DNA of 64,000 bases from Planctomycetota bacterium. GTDB lineage: Bacteria > Planctomycetota > UBA1135 > GCA-002686595. The notes under the pieces were generated by a model. The model did not search any database. It was not told the DNA's origin and worked only from the letters and a program-made list of their open reading frames with translations. This document shows positions 42,972-50,886 of this stretch, in pieces. Position numbers and translations under genes: made by a program. Numbering within the stretch: position 1 is the stretch's first letter; the number at the start of each line of letters is the position of its first letter. Where the stretch lies: NCBI GenBank assembly GCA_012960475.1, contig DUBE01000058.1, forward strand, positions 1 to 64,000. The letters run 5' to 3'.

Positions 42972-44471
42972 ATGCGACCCCAGCAATTCTCCCTTGGCGG
43001 CTTTCCGAGCCTCGTTCCGCTTCTGGTGGGGCTGGTCCTGGGCGCTTGTTCCCAGGGCAACTCTCCCCAGGCGAGGGATGGCGATTCCCCCAAGACCGCC
43101 GCGCGTATCCCCCGCAGCGAGGACCCCCGGGTCATTGCGGCCCGGGCGGCACTGGATCGGGCCGACATGGACATTGCTCGGGCCCTGGTGTCCCTGGCCG
43201 CGCCCCTGGCCGGAGCTCCCGAGGGAGATTTGTTGAGGGCGCGCCTGTGCTTGCTGGAAGGGGACATGAATGGGGCTGAGCAGGCTCTCGCCAGAGCTCG
43301 TCGGGTCCAGAGGGGCGACCCAAGGGTCTTGGCTACCAGTGCCGAGATCCACGCCTGGGCTGGCATGTTGCAGACCGCCGAGGGAGAACTGGCCGCTGCC
43401 GCCCTGCGCTCTGGAGATCCTGTTCCGGAATTTCTGCGCGCACGGGGGGTGGTGCTGATCGCCAGTCCTGGTGGTGCGCGGCCGGGCCTGGCCCTGTTGG
43501 AACAGGCCAGGTCCCTGGACCCCGACCTGCCCTTCATGGGCAGGGCTCTCGCTCAGGCACATCTGCTGGTGGGGCGCTCCCACCTGGGCACCGATCGGGA
43601 ACTGGCCCTCAAGCATGCACGTGCCGCGGTGCTGGCGGAACCTTCCGAACTGGACGCCCTTGTATTTCTGGGTGACGCCTTGATCTTGAATGGGGAGTGG
43701 GGCGATGCCCTCAGGACTTTTGAAGAGGCTCTGCTTCTGGGTCGCCCCATGGAGATGGAACTTGCCGGCCACTACAAGCGTGCGGGCTTCGTGGCACTGG
43801 CCCAGGGAAAGAGGTCCTTGGGAATCAAGTCATTCTTGCGCGCCCGAGAGTTGGGCCTTGGGGACCAGGAGTTTGGAAGTGCCGCCGAAGTACTGCGAGT
43901 TGAAGCTCGCAAGCTGTTGGCAGGCTTGACCAGTGAGACAAACCAAGCGCAGGATCCCAAGACCAAGGAGGCGATTCTCGCCCGGGTCCGTGAGCTTGCT
44001 CCTGACTTGGGCGAATTGCGCCTCTATAGGGCGGCAGACGCGCTTGCCCAAGGCATCGCGGCCTTTGAAGAGGGGGCTTTTCAGGTTGCCGGGGCTTTCT
44101 TGGACCAGGCCTTGACCCATAACCCTGATTCTCTCGAAGCACATCTTTATCGCGGCCATGCCTTCTATGCAGAGCAGGAGTACCTGCTTGCTGCGGAACA
44201 GTGGCAATGGGTGTTGGACAACTTGCGCAGAGATGGGATTTCGTTGCCGGAGCCCCTGCACTTGAGGCTGGCCGATGCGCTTGTGCGCGCAGATCGGGCC
44301 CAGAGCGCACGTCAGGTCTTGGAGTCCTACCTGCGGTTGGAAGAGGACGACCGTTGGAAAGAGCAGACCCGCCAATTGCTGCAGACTTTGCCTTCAGAGG
44401 CCGATTCGGAGCCAGTCGAGTCTGGGGCTGAGTCGGGTAGAGAGGGTGCGTCTGGCGGAGGCACAAGGTGA
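42972..44471 (+). CDS. TPR-like repeat lipoprotein
   Basis: 499 aa from the ATG at 42972, which puts a lipoprotein signal (FPSLVPLLVGLVLGAC, Cys26) at the N-terminus. TATCTG lies 6 nt upstream. The mature part is a helical solenoid with TPR-like pairs: ALDRADMDIARALVSLAAPLAG, LEGDMNGAEQALARARRVQ, WGDALRTFEEALLLGRPME, AAFEEGAFQVAGAFLDQALTHNPDSLEAHLYRGHA and EYLLAAEQWQWVLDNLR. The last 50 residues are Glu/Ser/Gly-rich. The stop overlaps the next gene (GTGA). The family is unknown to me; it likely acts in the envelope with its neighbours. Confidence 0.7.
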   Translation: MRPQQFSLGGFPSLVPLLVGLVLGACSQGNSPQARDGDSPKTAARIPRSEDPRVIAARAALDRADMDIARALVSLAAPLAGAPEGDLLRARLCLLEGDMNGAEQALARARRVQRGDPRVLATSAEIHAWAGMLQTAEGELAAAALRSGDPVPEFLRARGVVLIASPGGARPGLALLEQARSLDPDLPFMGRALAQAHLLVGRSHLGTDRELALKHARAAVLAEPSELDALVFLGDALILNGEWGDALRTFEEALLLGRPMEMELAGHYKRAGFVALAQGKRSLGIKSFLRARELGLGDQEFGSAAEVLRVEARKLLAGLTSETNQAQDPKTKEAILARVRELAPDLGELRLYRAADALAQGIAAFEEGAFQVAGAFLDQALTHNPDSLEAHLYRGHAFYAEQEYLLAAEQWQWVLDNLRRDGISLPEPLHLRLADALVRADRAQSARQVLESYLRLEEDDRWKEQTRQLLQTLPSEADSEPVESGAESGREGASGGGTR

Positions 44472-45676
44472 TCCTGAGCGGAGTGTGTTTGCTCGCTGTA
44501 TTGGCGAGTGGAGCCTTTTCGACGCCAAATCATCCAGGGCCCCCGGTCTTTCTGGAACTGCACCTGGATGGGGGCGGTTTGAGCGCAGTACTCAATGGGG
44601 AGCAGGGCGTTCTTTGGGATTGGTTCGGTATGGAAGAGCCACCGGGGGTGACCTGGACCGAAGTGGAGCGCGCTCGAGTACTCAGCGCAGCTCGTGGTGT
44701 TTTGCCCCAGATGGCTGCGCTTGAAGTCAACGGTCTGCGTGTGCTCGCTCAGGTGCGTTCAGTGGATTACCTGGGGGCTTATCAAGGTGCTTATGGGGCC
44801 GAGCCGTCCTTGCTGGTGCAGCTGGACTATGAGTTGCTTGAGGCTCCGCGTCAGGTCTCTCTGGAGTGGTCGCTGTTTCCTGAAGATTCCTTGGGCGGCG
44901 TTCCGCGTCTGCCCGTGCATCTGTTTGGCGCGTCTTCGTTTGACTATGTGGTCTTGACTGCTGAGGAACCCCGTTGGACTTGGCATCGGAACTTGAGTGA
45001 CACCTTTGCCCTGCCACCAGTGGCACCCGTGAAGGTGCATCGTCAATCTGTGTGGCACAGCATGACTCTCTTGATCCTGGGCCTGACTGCGGGTCTGGCG
45101 GTCAGTGTCTTCGGCAGTCATCAGGGACGGTCGTTGATGATTGGGTTGGGGGGGATTCTCCTGGCTGGAGTTTGGAGTACCAGTGGCGTGGGTGCCCCTG
45201 CTCTGCCTGGGGAGAGCCAGTCCCTGGTCATCAGTGAGTCCCTCATGCGCCGGATGTATGCGGCTTTTGACAGCACTACCGAGGAGGGCATCTATCGCTT
45301 GCTCGCGTCCAGCGTGGAGCCCGAACTGCTCGATTCCCTTTACCAGGGCATTCTCGGAAGTCTGGTGCAGGCAGATCAGGGGGGAGGGGCTCGCGGTCGC
45401 GTGGAGAGCCTGGAGATCACTCAGGCCGAGCTGCGTCCTCGGGTCAGCCTGTCCGGGCGCCCTGCCTTCGGGGTGCAGATCGAGTGGGTGGTGGGGGGAC
45501 TGGTGGTCCACTTCGGCCATGAGCACGCCCGGAGGGTGCGCTATGTGGGCCTGGCCACGATCGTTGCCGGGCAGGGCAAAGGGGGGGACAGCGCCTTCTG
45601 GCGGCTGGCGGGCCTTGATGTCCACTCGTCGGTGCGTGAGGAAGGGGGCTCGGGCGTGGGCCCCCCTGGGAAATGA
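44468..45676 (+). CDS. Uncharacterised exported protein with two central membrane segments
   Basis: 402 aa, GTG start overlapping the upstream stop. A signal peptide (about 1-18) leads into a beta-rich extracytoplasmic domain (about 25-190; VFLELHLDGGGLSAVLNG, LLVQLDYELLEAPRQVSLEWSLFP). Two adjacent hydrophobic segments (about 197-214 and 219-238) come next, then a second exposed domain (about 245-395; SLMRRMYAAFDSTTEEGIYRLLAS, FGVQIEWVVGGLVVHFGHEHARR). I do not recognise the family. Operon structure links it to the TPR lipoprotein, suggesting a joint envelope function. Confidence 0.6.
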   Translation: MILSGVCLLAVLASGAFSTPNHPGPPVFLELHLDGGGLSAVLNGEQGVLWDWFGMEEPPGVTWTEVERARVLSAARGVLPQMAALEVNGLRVLAQVRSVDYLGAYQGAYGAEPSLLVQLDYELLEAPRQVSLEWSLFPEDSLGGVPRLPVHLFGASSFDYVVLTAEEPRWTWHRNLSDTFALPPVAPVKVHRQSVWHSMTLLILGLTAGLAVSVFGSHQGRSLMIGLGGILLAGVWSTSGVGAPALPGESQSLVISESLMRRMYAAFDSTTEEGIYRLLASSVEPELLDSLYQGILGSLVQADQGGGARGRVESLEITQAELRPRVSLSGRPAFGVQIEWVVGGLVVHFGHEHARRVRYVGLATIVAGQGKGGDSAFWRLAGLDVHSSVREEGGSGVGPPGK

Positions 45677-45716
45677 ACCACCGGATGGAGCCCAGGGGCT
45701 CCTTGGCTTCTGCCCA

Positions 45717-45745
45717 TTGAACGGGGCCTCCCGGATTTCTAGGCT
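45717..45745 (+). promoter_or_regulatory. Sigma-70-like promoter before the SPOR-like gene
   Basis: TTGAAC (45717-45722), a 17-nt spacer and TAGGCT (45740-45745) give a good -35/-10 pair. The start codon is 31 nt further on, leaving a leader of about 25 nt. Confidence 0.5.
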
Positions 45746-45776
45746 TTTCACCTTGGGCGGGGTGCGGGGTTGTGCC

Positions 45777-46655
45777 ATGGCCCAGCGAATCACTATGCCC
45801 AAGCGTCAAGACCATATGTTGGAAGCCCTGCGAGCTTCTGTGGTGCCCGTCAGCCAATCCAAGGGGGCCGGGGGGAATCCTTCCTTGCAGCGGGCTAGCC
45901 AAGGCTCCTTGCTGTCAGATCCTGAGAAGGGTCATGGAAATCAGAGCACTGCCCAGGGTGAATCCATGGGGGGGCTGGTGCCACCGGGAGTGACTCCTGT
46001 TACTGCGCGCTCGCCCGAACCTGCGAATCCTTCAAGCGCTTCACAGGTGCAAGTCCGGCAGGTTGTCCTGCCTCTCGGCCTGGGTACTTTTCTGTTTGCG
46101 GCTGTTTTCTTGATGGCAATTGCTTTCGGCCTTGGTTGGCTGCTGGCGGGCGGGGACAGTCCCTGGACGCAGAACACCAAAGCAAGCCCAGGCGTTGCTG
46201 CGGCGGGTTTGAATGGCAATTCAGGAACGCCTTCCAACATGCGCACGGACTTTGCAGCATTCAAGGATCCGCGGCCCAAGGAGGATCGTGAGAGTTCTTC
46301 TGTCGATTCGACAGAGGCATCTGTACCAACCATTCAGACATCGCTTCCCGCCCCCGATGCGGCCTTGCGTGATCCCAGCAATCACTACACCGTGCAGGCG
46401 GTGGAATACGCCGACCAGCGTCAGACTTTCCAAAACTATGCCCAGGCGACCTATCGCACTTTGATCGAGGCGGGTCTGCCCGCAGTGCAACCCTTGTTGA
46501 CCCATGGCAAGATCCTCTTGGTGGTGGGAGCGGGCAAGACCGCGGCGGAGCTCAAGAGCCTGATCAAGCAACTGCAGCAGGTGCCGGATCCGAGGGGAAG
46601 CGGGCGACTCTTGCCCGATCCCTACGTGGTTCCGATCCACCGGGTTCTGCCCTAG
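45777..46655 (+). CDS. Single-pass membrane protein with SPOR-like periplasmic domain
   Basis: 292 aa from the ATG at 45777 (45795 also possible). An N-terminal hydrophilic, Gly/Ser/Pro-rich cytoplasmic region (about 95 residues) precedes one TM helix (LGTFLFAAVFLMAIAFGLGWLL). A Ser/Pro-rich linker follows. The final 90 residues, from HYTVQAVEYADQRQTFQNYA to LPDPYVVPIHR, have the strand-helix pattern and the VQ start of SPOR domains, which bind denuded septal peptidoglycan. The match is by pattern only. If right, the protein may act in cell-wall or division-site organisation. Confidence 0.55.
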   Translation: MAQRITMPKRQDHMLEALRASVVPVSQSKGAGGNPSLQRASQGSLLSDPEKGHGNQSTAQGESMGGLVPPGVTPVTARSPEPANPSSASQVQVRQVVLPLGLGTFLFAAVFLMAIAFGLGWLLAGGDSPWTQNTKASPGVAAAGLNGNSGTPSNMRTDFAAFKDPRPKEDRESSSVDSTEASVPTIQTSLPAPDAALRDPSNHYTVQAVEYADQRQTFQNYAQATYRTLIEAGLPAVQPLLTHGKILLVVGAGKTAAELKSLIKQLQQVPDPRGSGRLLPDPYVVPIHRVLP

Positions 46656-46816
46656 GGCGGGGGCTACGGGGCCTCAAATAGTTCCAGCAGGCCTCCGGGA
46701 GGGTGTCTTGTCCCCCGAGCCCCATGGGAATGCTTGCGCCCAGGGCCCCAGGTCGCTAAATTGCTCGGCTCAATCTGGCCGCGGCCTCTCCCAGACACCC
46801 CAAACAAAATCTAGCC

Positions 46817-47065
46817 ATGTCCATCCATCCCAGTCTGCGCGGCGCAAGCAACCTCGTCGGTGATCGGTCGGTTTATACCCGCATTGAGCGTGTTCAGAAG
46901 CTCATCCGCGAGGGCAAGTTGGAGGAGGACGGCTCCCCCTTCGGGCTTCCCAAGGTTCGTACACGCATCAAGGTCAAGGTCGCCAAGGTCATCACCGAGG
47001 ACGGAGCTGAGGGCGACGCTGGCGCCGAGGGTTCCGCTGACGCGCCTGAGGCTTCCGAAGGCTAG
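46817..47065 (+). CDS. PVC-superphylum small basic protein (TIGR04137-like)
   Basis: 82 aa. The first about 55 residues, MSIHPSLRGASNLVGDRSVY then TRIERVQKLIREGKLEEDG and FGLPKVRTRIKVKV, match the short basic protein conserved across Planctomycetes, Verrucomicrobia and Chlamydiae, proposed as a PVC signature protein. The acidic Gly/Ala/Glu tail (about 60-82) is an addition. CAAAAT lies 6 nt before the ATG. An intrinsic terminator follows, so it is monocistronic. Its biochemical role is unknown; a nucleic-acid or ribosome-linked role has been suggested from its charge and conservation. Confidence 0.8.
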   Translation: MSIHPSLRGASNLVGDRSVYTRIERVQKLIREGKLEEDGSPFGLPKVRTRIKVKVAKVITEDGAEGDAGAEGSADAPEASEG

Positions 47066-47079
47066 AAGATCTGGTTCAC

Positions 47080-47110
47080 CGCGGCGACGCGCTCTGCGTT
47101 CCGCGTTTTT
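47080..47110 (+). terminator. Intrinsic terminator after the small basic protein gene
   Basis: CGCG (47080-47083) with CGCG (47102-47105) and ACGC (47087-47090) with GCGT (47096-47099) form a stem with a small internal loop and a 5-nt loop. TTTTT follows at 47106-47110. It lies 15 nt after the stop. Confidence 0.6.
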
Positions 47111-47193
47111 CGCGCCTGCTTCGGGTTGATCCCCGACCTGAACGAGCGCACTTCCCACCGCCGGCGATTCCTTTGAAGCCGGAATACCCTGCC

Positions 47194-48012
47194 ATGGATG
47201 CGACGCGAAATTCCGCTGCCGCCCCGCTACTTGAGGTCTTTGCCTCGATTCAAGGAGAAGGTTCTTGGGTCGGCGAGCCCCAAGTGTTCGTGCGTTTAGC
47301 GGGCTGCCCTCTGCGTTGCAGTTGGTGTGACACGCCCGAGTCCTGGCTTGTTGGGCAGGGGCCTTCCCAGGTATTTGGCTTGCAGGGCACCCAAGAGCAT
47401 GACCTGTGGGCTTCACCCTTCATCGTCCTGACGTGGATCTTGAGCGTAGAGCCCCGCGAGCCGCGCACCATCAGCATCACCGGGGGCGAGCCTCTCATGT
47501 GGCCCGGGTTCATTCGTGGCCTGGCTGCGATCAAGGGGCCGCGCCGTTTGCACCTGGAGACCGCCGGTGCCCACCCCGAAGCTCTGGCTGCGGTGCTGGA
47601 GCAGGTGGATCACGTGAGCTTGGACCTCAAGCCGCACCAGGACATGGGGTCTCCCGTGCCTCTTGATGTGGAAGGACCCTTGGGGGAGAGGCCCTGGGGC
47701 GAAGAGAACCCCCAGACGCCCGCACAATGGCGCCTGGCTCGGCGGCGTTGTCTGGGGCTTGTGCGCGAACACGATGCCTGCGCAAAGCTGATTTTGAGTG
47801 CTGGGCGAAGCGCCCAGGACTACCAGGTCATTCTTGAGGACCTGGCCCAGTCAGCCCCCGCTGTGCCCCTTTTCCTGCAGCCAGTGACCCCTTGTCGCCA
47901 GATCAGCGCCCCGGATGAGGAACTGCTGACGGAAGTGTTGGAAGATGCCCGTGACCTTGGCCTGACCGTGCGCGTGGTTCCCCAGGTGCACAAGTCCCTT
48001 GGAATCCAATGA
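47194..48012 (+). CDS. queE: 7-carboxy-7-deazaguanine synthase QueE
   Basis: 272 aa from the ATG at 47194; an upstream in-frame TTG at 47173 would add seven residues. The N-terminus LLEVFASIQGEGSWVGEPQ is the QueE signature. Radical SAM cysteines are C38, C42 and C45 (CPLRCSWCDT, CxxxCxxC), followed by ITGGEPLM. It converts 6-carboxytetrahydropterin to CDG in queuosine precursor synthesis. At 272 aa it is longer than compact QueE proteins (about 210), with additional sequence after SLDLKPHQD. No queC or queD is in the window. The stop overlaps der (ATGA). Confidence 0.9.
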   Translation: MDATRNSAAAPLLEVFASIQGEGSWVGEPQVFVRLAGCPLRCSWCDTPESWLVGQGPSQVFGLQGTQEHDLWASPFIVLTWILSVEPREPRTISITGGEPLMWPGFIRGLAAIKGPRRLHLETAGAHPEALAAVLEQVDHVSLDLKPHQDMGSPVPLDVEGPLGERPWGEENPQTPAQWRLARRRCLGLVREHDACAKLILSAGRSAQDYQVILEDLAQSAPAVPLFLQPVTPCRQISAPDEELLTEVLEDARDLGLTVRVVPQVHKSLGIQ

Positions 48013-49391
48013 ACCAGACTACTCCCGAGACTCCCATCTGTCTGCCCAAGGTCGCCCTGGTGGGGCGCCCCAATGTGGGCAAGTCGACTCTGCTGAATCG
48101 CCTCTGTGGCAGTCGCATCGCCATCGTGGAACCCACCGCCGGGGTGACTCGCGACAGGGTGTCCGTGCCCGCCCGCCTGGACAATCCTGATGGCCCCCGT
48201 TGGATCGAGGTGGTGGACACCGGTGGCGTGGGTATTGTGGATCGCGATGACCTTGGAAAGGACGTGGAGAGTCAAGTGTCGGCCGCCTTGGATTCGGCGG
48301 AACTGGTGCTGTTCTTGTTGGACGCGCGGGATGGCTTGACGCCCCTTGACCATCGGGTGGCCCAGTTGCTGCGTGGAGTGTCTGTCCCAGTGATCGTGGT
48401 GGCCAACAAGTGTGAGCACGAAGACAGTGGCTGGGAAGCGAGGGGCTTTCATGCCTTGGGGGTGGGTGAGACGATCCTCAACATCAGCGCCCAGAATGGC
48501 AATGGGATGAGTGCCTTGATTGAGCTGCTCTGGGAGCGTTTTCCAGAGGCCCCCGCTCAGCGACCGGTGAGCCCCGAGGACTCCATGCTGCTGGCAATTG
48601 TCGGTCGACGCAACGCAGGCAAGAGCACCTTGACCAATTTCCTTGCCGAGGAGGAGCGCATGATCGTCTCGGAAATCCCCGGTACAACCCGCGATGCGGT
48701 GGATGTGCGTTTCCAGCGTGACGGCACGAACTTCGTTGTGATCGATACCGCCGGGGTGCGTAAGAAGAGCAAGCACGCGGATGCCATCGAGTTCTTCGGA
48801 GAGTCCCGTAGTCGCCGCACCGTGCGGCGTGCCAAGGTGGTCGTCCTGCTCTTCGATGTGACCCAACCCCTCTCGGCCATCGAAAAGACCTTGGCTCGCT
48901 ATGCCACTCTGCACTACAAGCCTGTGGTGCTGGCGGCCAACAAGTGGGATCTGGTGGAAGACCGGGCCCCCGAGGAGTTCCGCAAGTATCTGGATGCCCA
49001 GTTGCCAGGGCTCAGCCGGGCTCCCATCGCCTTTCTCTCCGCCAAGGAGGGAGAAGGTGCGCGAGAATTGCTTGATCTGGCCCTGGAATTGCATGTGCAG
49101 GCCGAACAGCGGGTCAGCACGGGAGAACTCAATCGGGTTCTGGCCAAGGCGCTGGAGTCCCGAGGCCCCTCCGCCAGGGGCCAGCGTGCGCGCCTCAAGT
49201 ACGCCACCCAGGCGGGAGTTCATCCCCCTACTTTTGTGCTCTTCGTCAATGATCGGAAACTGATCGGCAAGGATCACCTACGCTACATCGAGAACCGCAT
49301 CCGTACGGCCTTCCCTTTCCCGGAGGTTCCTGTGCGCATTGTGTTGCGGGACAAGAATGATCCCCCTGAGGAGCAGAGTAACCGGAAATGA
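48009..49391 (+). CDS. der: Ribosome-assembly GTPase Der (EngA)
   Basis: 460 aa, normal for Der. Two tandem G domains are seen: G1 GRPNVGKS (19-26) with DTGG and NKCE, and G1 GRRNAGKS (199-206) with DTAG and NKWD. A C-terminal KH-like domain ends in EVPVRIVLRDKN. Der is needed for 50S subunit maturation. It is translationally coupled to queE upstream and to a lipoprotein gene downstream, each by a 4-nt overlap. Confidence 0.96.
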   Translation: MNQTTPETPICLPKVALVGRPNVGKSTLLNRLCGSRIAIVEPTAGVTRDRVSVPARLDNPDGPRWIEVVDTGGVGIVDRDDLGKDVESQVSAALDSAELVLFLLDARDGLTPLDHRVAQLLRGVSVPVIVVANKCEHEDSGWEARGFHALGVGETILNISAQNGNGMSALIELLWERFPEAPAQRPVSPEDSMLLAIVGRRNAGKSTLTNFLAEEERMIVSEIPGTTRDAVDVRFQRDGTNFVVIDTAGVRKKSKHADAIEFFGESRSRRTVRRAKVVVLLFDVTQPLSAIEKTLARYATLHYKPVVLAANKWDLVEDRAPEEFRKYLDAQLPGLSRAPIAFLSAKEGEGARELLDLALELHVQAEQRVSTGELNRVLAKALESRGPSARGQRARLKYATQAGVHPPTFVLFVNDRKLIGKDHLRYIENRIRTAFPFPEVPVRIVLRDKNDPPEEQSNRK

Positions 49392-49840
49392 TGACCCAAG
49401 TACGAACCCCAAGATCTCGCCTGCGCTGTTTCTTGCCCCTGCTTCTGGTGGCTGCCTGCGCTTCCACCCCCGATGACCAGTGGACCCAAGCCGAATTCAA
49501 GGTCACCAACGCCAAGGTCCTGCACGAGGTCATCATGATGTCCATGGTTGACCTGGGCTACCCCCTCGGCCGCGAGAGCTCGCCTGGGAAGGGAGAGGTT
49601 ATCAGCGGCTGGAATGAATCCCGTAGTCCGTTCTATGGGCGTGGGTTTCGCTTGAAGGCAATGGTCAAGTACCGCAGCCTGGAAATTGGCGAACACCAAC
49701 TGGAGTGCCGCGTGGAGCGTGAGGTCAACGAGAGCTATCAGGGTCTCGACGACCAGCGTGACCAGTGGAAGCGCGTTGACGATGACATCCAGCGGGCGGG
49801 ACACCTGCTGGCCAAGATCCGGGCCTATCTGGCGCCCTAG
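49388..49840 (+). CDS. Small lipoprotein of unknown function
   Basis: 150 aa, with the ATG overlapping the der stop. The N-terminus has two Met, several Arg and a lipobox LLVAAC. The mature 120 residues contain strands and helices (NAKVLHEVIMMSMVDLGYPLG, RGFRLKAMVKYRSLEI, QLECRVEREVN) with no motif I can name. Its size and coupling to der do not indicate a function. Confidence 0.7.
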   Translation: MMTQVRTPRSRLRCFLPLLLVAACASTPDDQWTQAEFKVTNAKVLHEVIMMSMVDLGYPLGRESSPGKGEVISGWNESRSPFYGRGFRLKAMVKYRSLEIGEHQLECRVEREVNESYQGLDDQRDQWKRVDDDIQRAGHLLAKIRAYLAP

Positions 49841-49907
49841 GGGCAACCCCCTGGGGGGGCAGGCCAGCCCCACAGCCTCTTCTCGTGGTCTGAGGCGTGT
49901 TTCAGAT

Positions 49908-49932
49908 TGAGCATCCCAGGCCTGGGTGCTCA
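49908..49932. promoter_or_regulatory. Near-perfect 12-bp inverted repeat before the polysaccharide operon
   Basis: TGAGCATCCCAGG (49908-49920) is followed directly by CCTGGGTGCTCA (49921-49932); only one T is unpaired. It lies 67 bp past the lipoprotein stop and 60 bp before wzm. It may be an operator or a terminator hairpin; only a weak TTGAGT follows, so a U-tract is lacking. Confidence 0.45.
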
Positions 49933-49992
49933 TTGAGTCCCCCGGAAAGTCGATAGGAGAGCCATGGCCCGGATCCCACCGGGCACTCTCCC

Positions 49993-50886
49993 ATGGCATC
50001 CACCCCCGATTCCACCTGGATCCAGCCTTCAGCCACCGGCTTGGGGTCTGTTCTACGGCAGGTCACCGGCGCACCCTTCCGGATCTGGCGTGCGCGTGAT
50101 CTGCTCATGACCGGTCTCGCCCGGGATCTGCGGGGTCGCGTGGCGGGCACCGTCCTGGGTCCCCTCTGGCCCTTCGCCCAACCGGCCATGTTGCTGGTGG
50201 TCTATGGTTTCTTGTTCACAACTCTCTTGAGCATGAAGCTACCCGGTGCCACGGACGGAGCTGGCTGGAGCGCCTACCTGTTGGTGGGCACGCTGGCTTG
50301 GAGCAGCGTGGCCGAGTGTGCCACTCGCGGCGCGAGCAGTTTGCTTGAGGGTCGCGAACTGGTGCGCAAGCTCGCCTACCCGATTGAGTTGTTGCCTCTG
50401 GTCCCGAGCCTCTCCTCGACGCTGCTCTTGGGCGGCGGGGCGTTGGTAGTCATCGTGCTCGGTGGTTTCAGCGGTTACCTGCCCTGGAATCCAGCAGCCC
50501 TGGCCCTGCCCTTGATCATGACCCTGCACCTGGGGCTGGTGCTGGGTATCGCCTGGTCGGTGGCCGGACTCAACGCGGGCCTGAGGGATGTGGGGCAAGT
50601 CCTGCCGCTCTTGCTGACCGCCATGATGCTGGCCACGCCGGTTTTTTGGGTCGCGTCTCCAGAGGTCATTCCGGGTATTGAGCCCTGGTTGCCCTGGATT
50701 GAGGGCAGTCCATTCACATGTCTCCTTGACGCCTGGCGCGCAGTGCTTTGCGCGGGCCGGTCGGAAGTCCCTTGTCCGCCCTTGGGACAAGCCCTCGCCA
50801 CGCTGGTGCCCTACTCCCTTGGTGCTCTTGCCTTGGGCCGCATGGCCCTGGCTCGCTTGGAACCCCTGATCCTGGACGAAATCTGA
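49993..50886 (+). CDS. wzm: Polysaccharide ABC exporter permease (Wzm-like)
   Basis: 297 aa, ABC-2 type membrane protein with about six hydrophobic segments. The N-terminal cytoplasmic helix has DLLMTGLARDLRGRVAGTVLGPLWPF, matching the R-x-x-G-x-LWP signature of Wzm/KpsM proteins. A REL-V-RKLAYPIE segment follows, as usual. It moves undecaprenyl-linked glycan across the inner membrane with the ATPase encoded next. The final TGA overlaps the wzt ATG by one base. An ATG at 49963 with a nearby AGGAG is in another frame and I do not consider it the start. Confidence 0.9.
   Translation: MASTPDSTWIQPSATGLGSVLRQVTGAPFRIWRARDLLMTGLARDLRGRVAGTVLGPLWPFAQPAMLLVVYGFLFTTLLSMKLPGATDGAGWSAYLLVGTLAWSSVAECATRGASSLLEGRELVRKLAYPIELLPLVPSLSSTLLLGGGALVVIVLGGFSGYLPWNPAALALPLIMTLHLGLVLGIAWSVAGLNAGLRDVGQVLPLLLTAMMLATPVFWVASPEVIPGIEPWLPWIEGSPFTCLLDAWRAVLCAGRSEVPCPPLGQALATLVPYSLGALALGRMALARLEPLILDEI

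Noticed and set aside
49963..50109. Short frame of 48 codons starting after an AGGAG before wzm
   Set aside because: Only 3 nt separate the AGGAG from the ATG, the frame is Pro-rich and overlaps wzm out of frame. A leader peptide cannot be excluded but is not supported.
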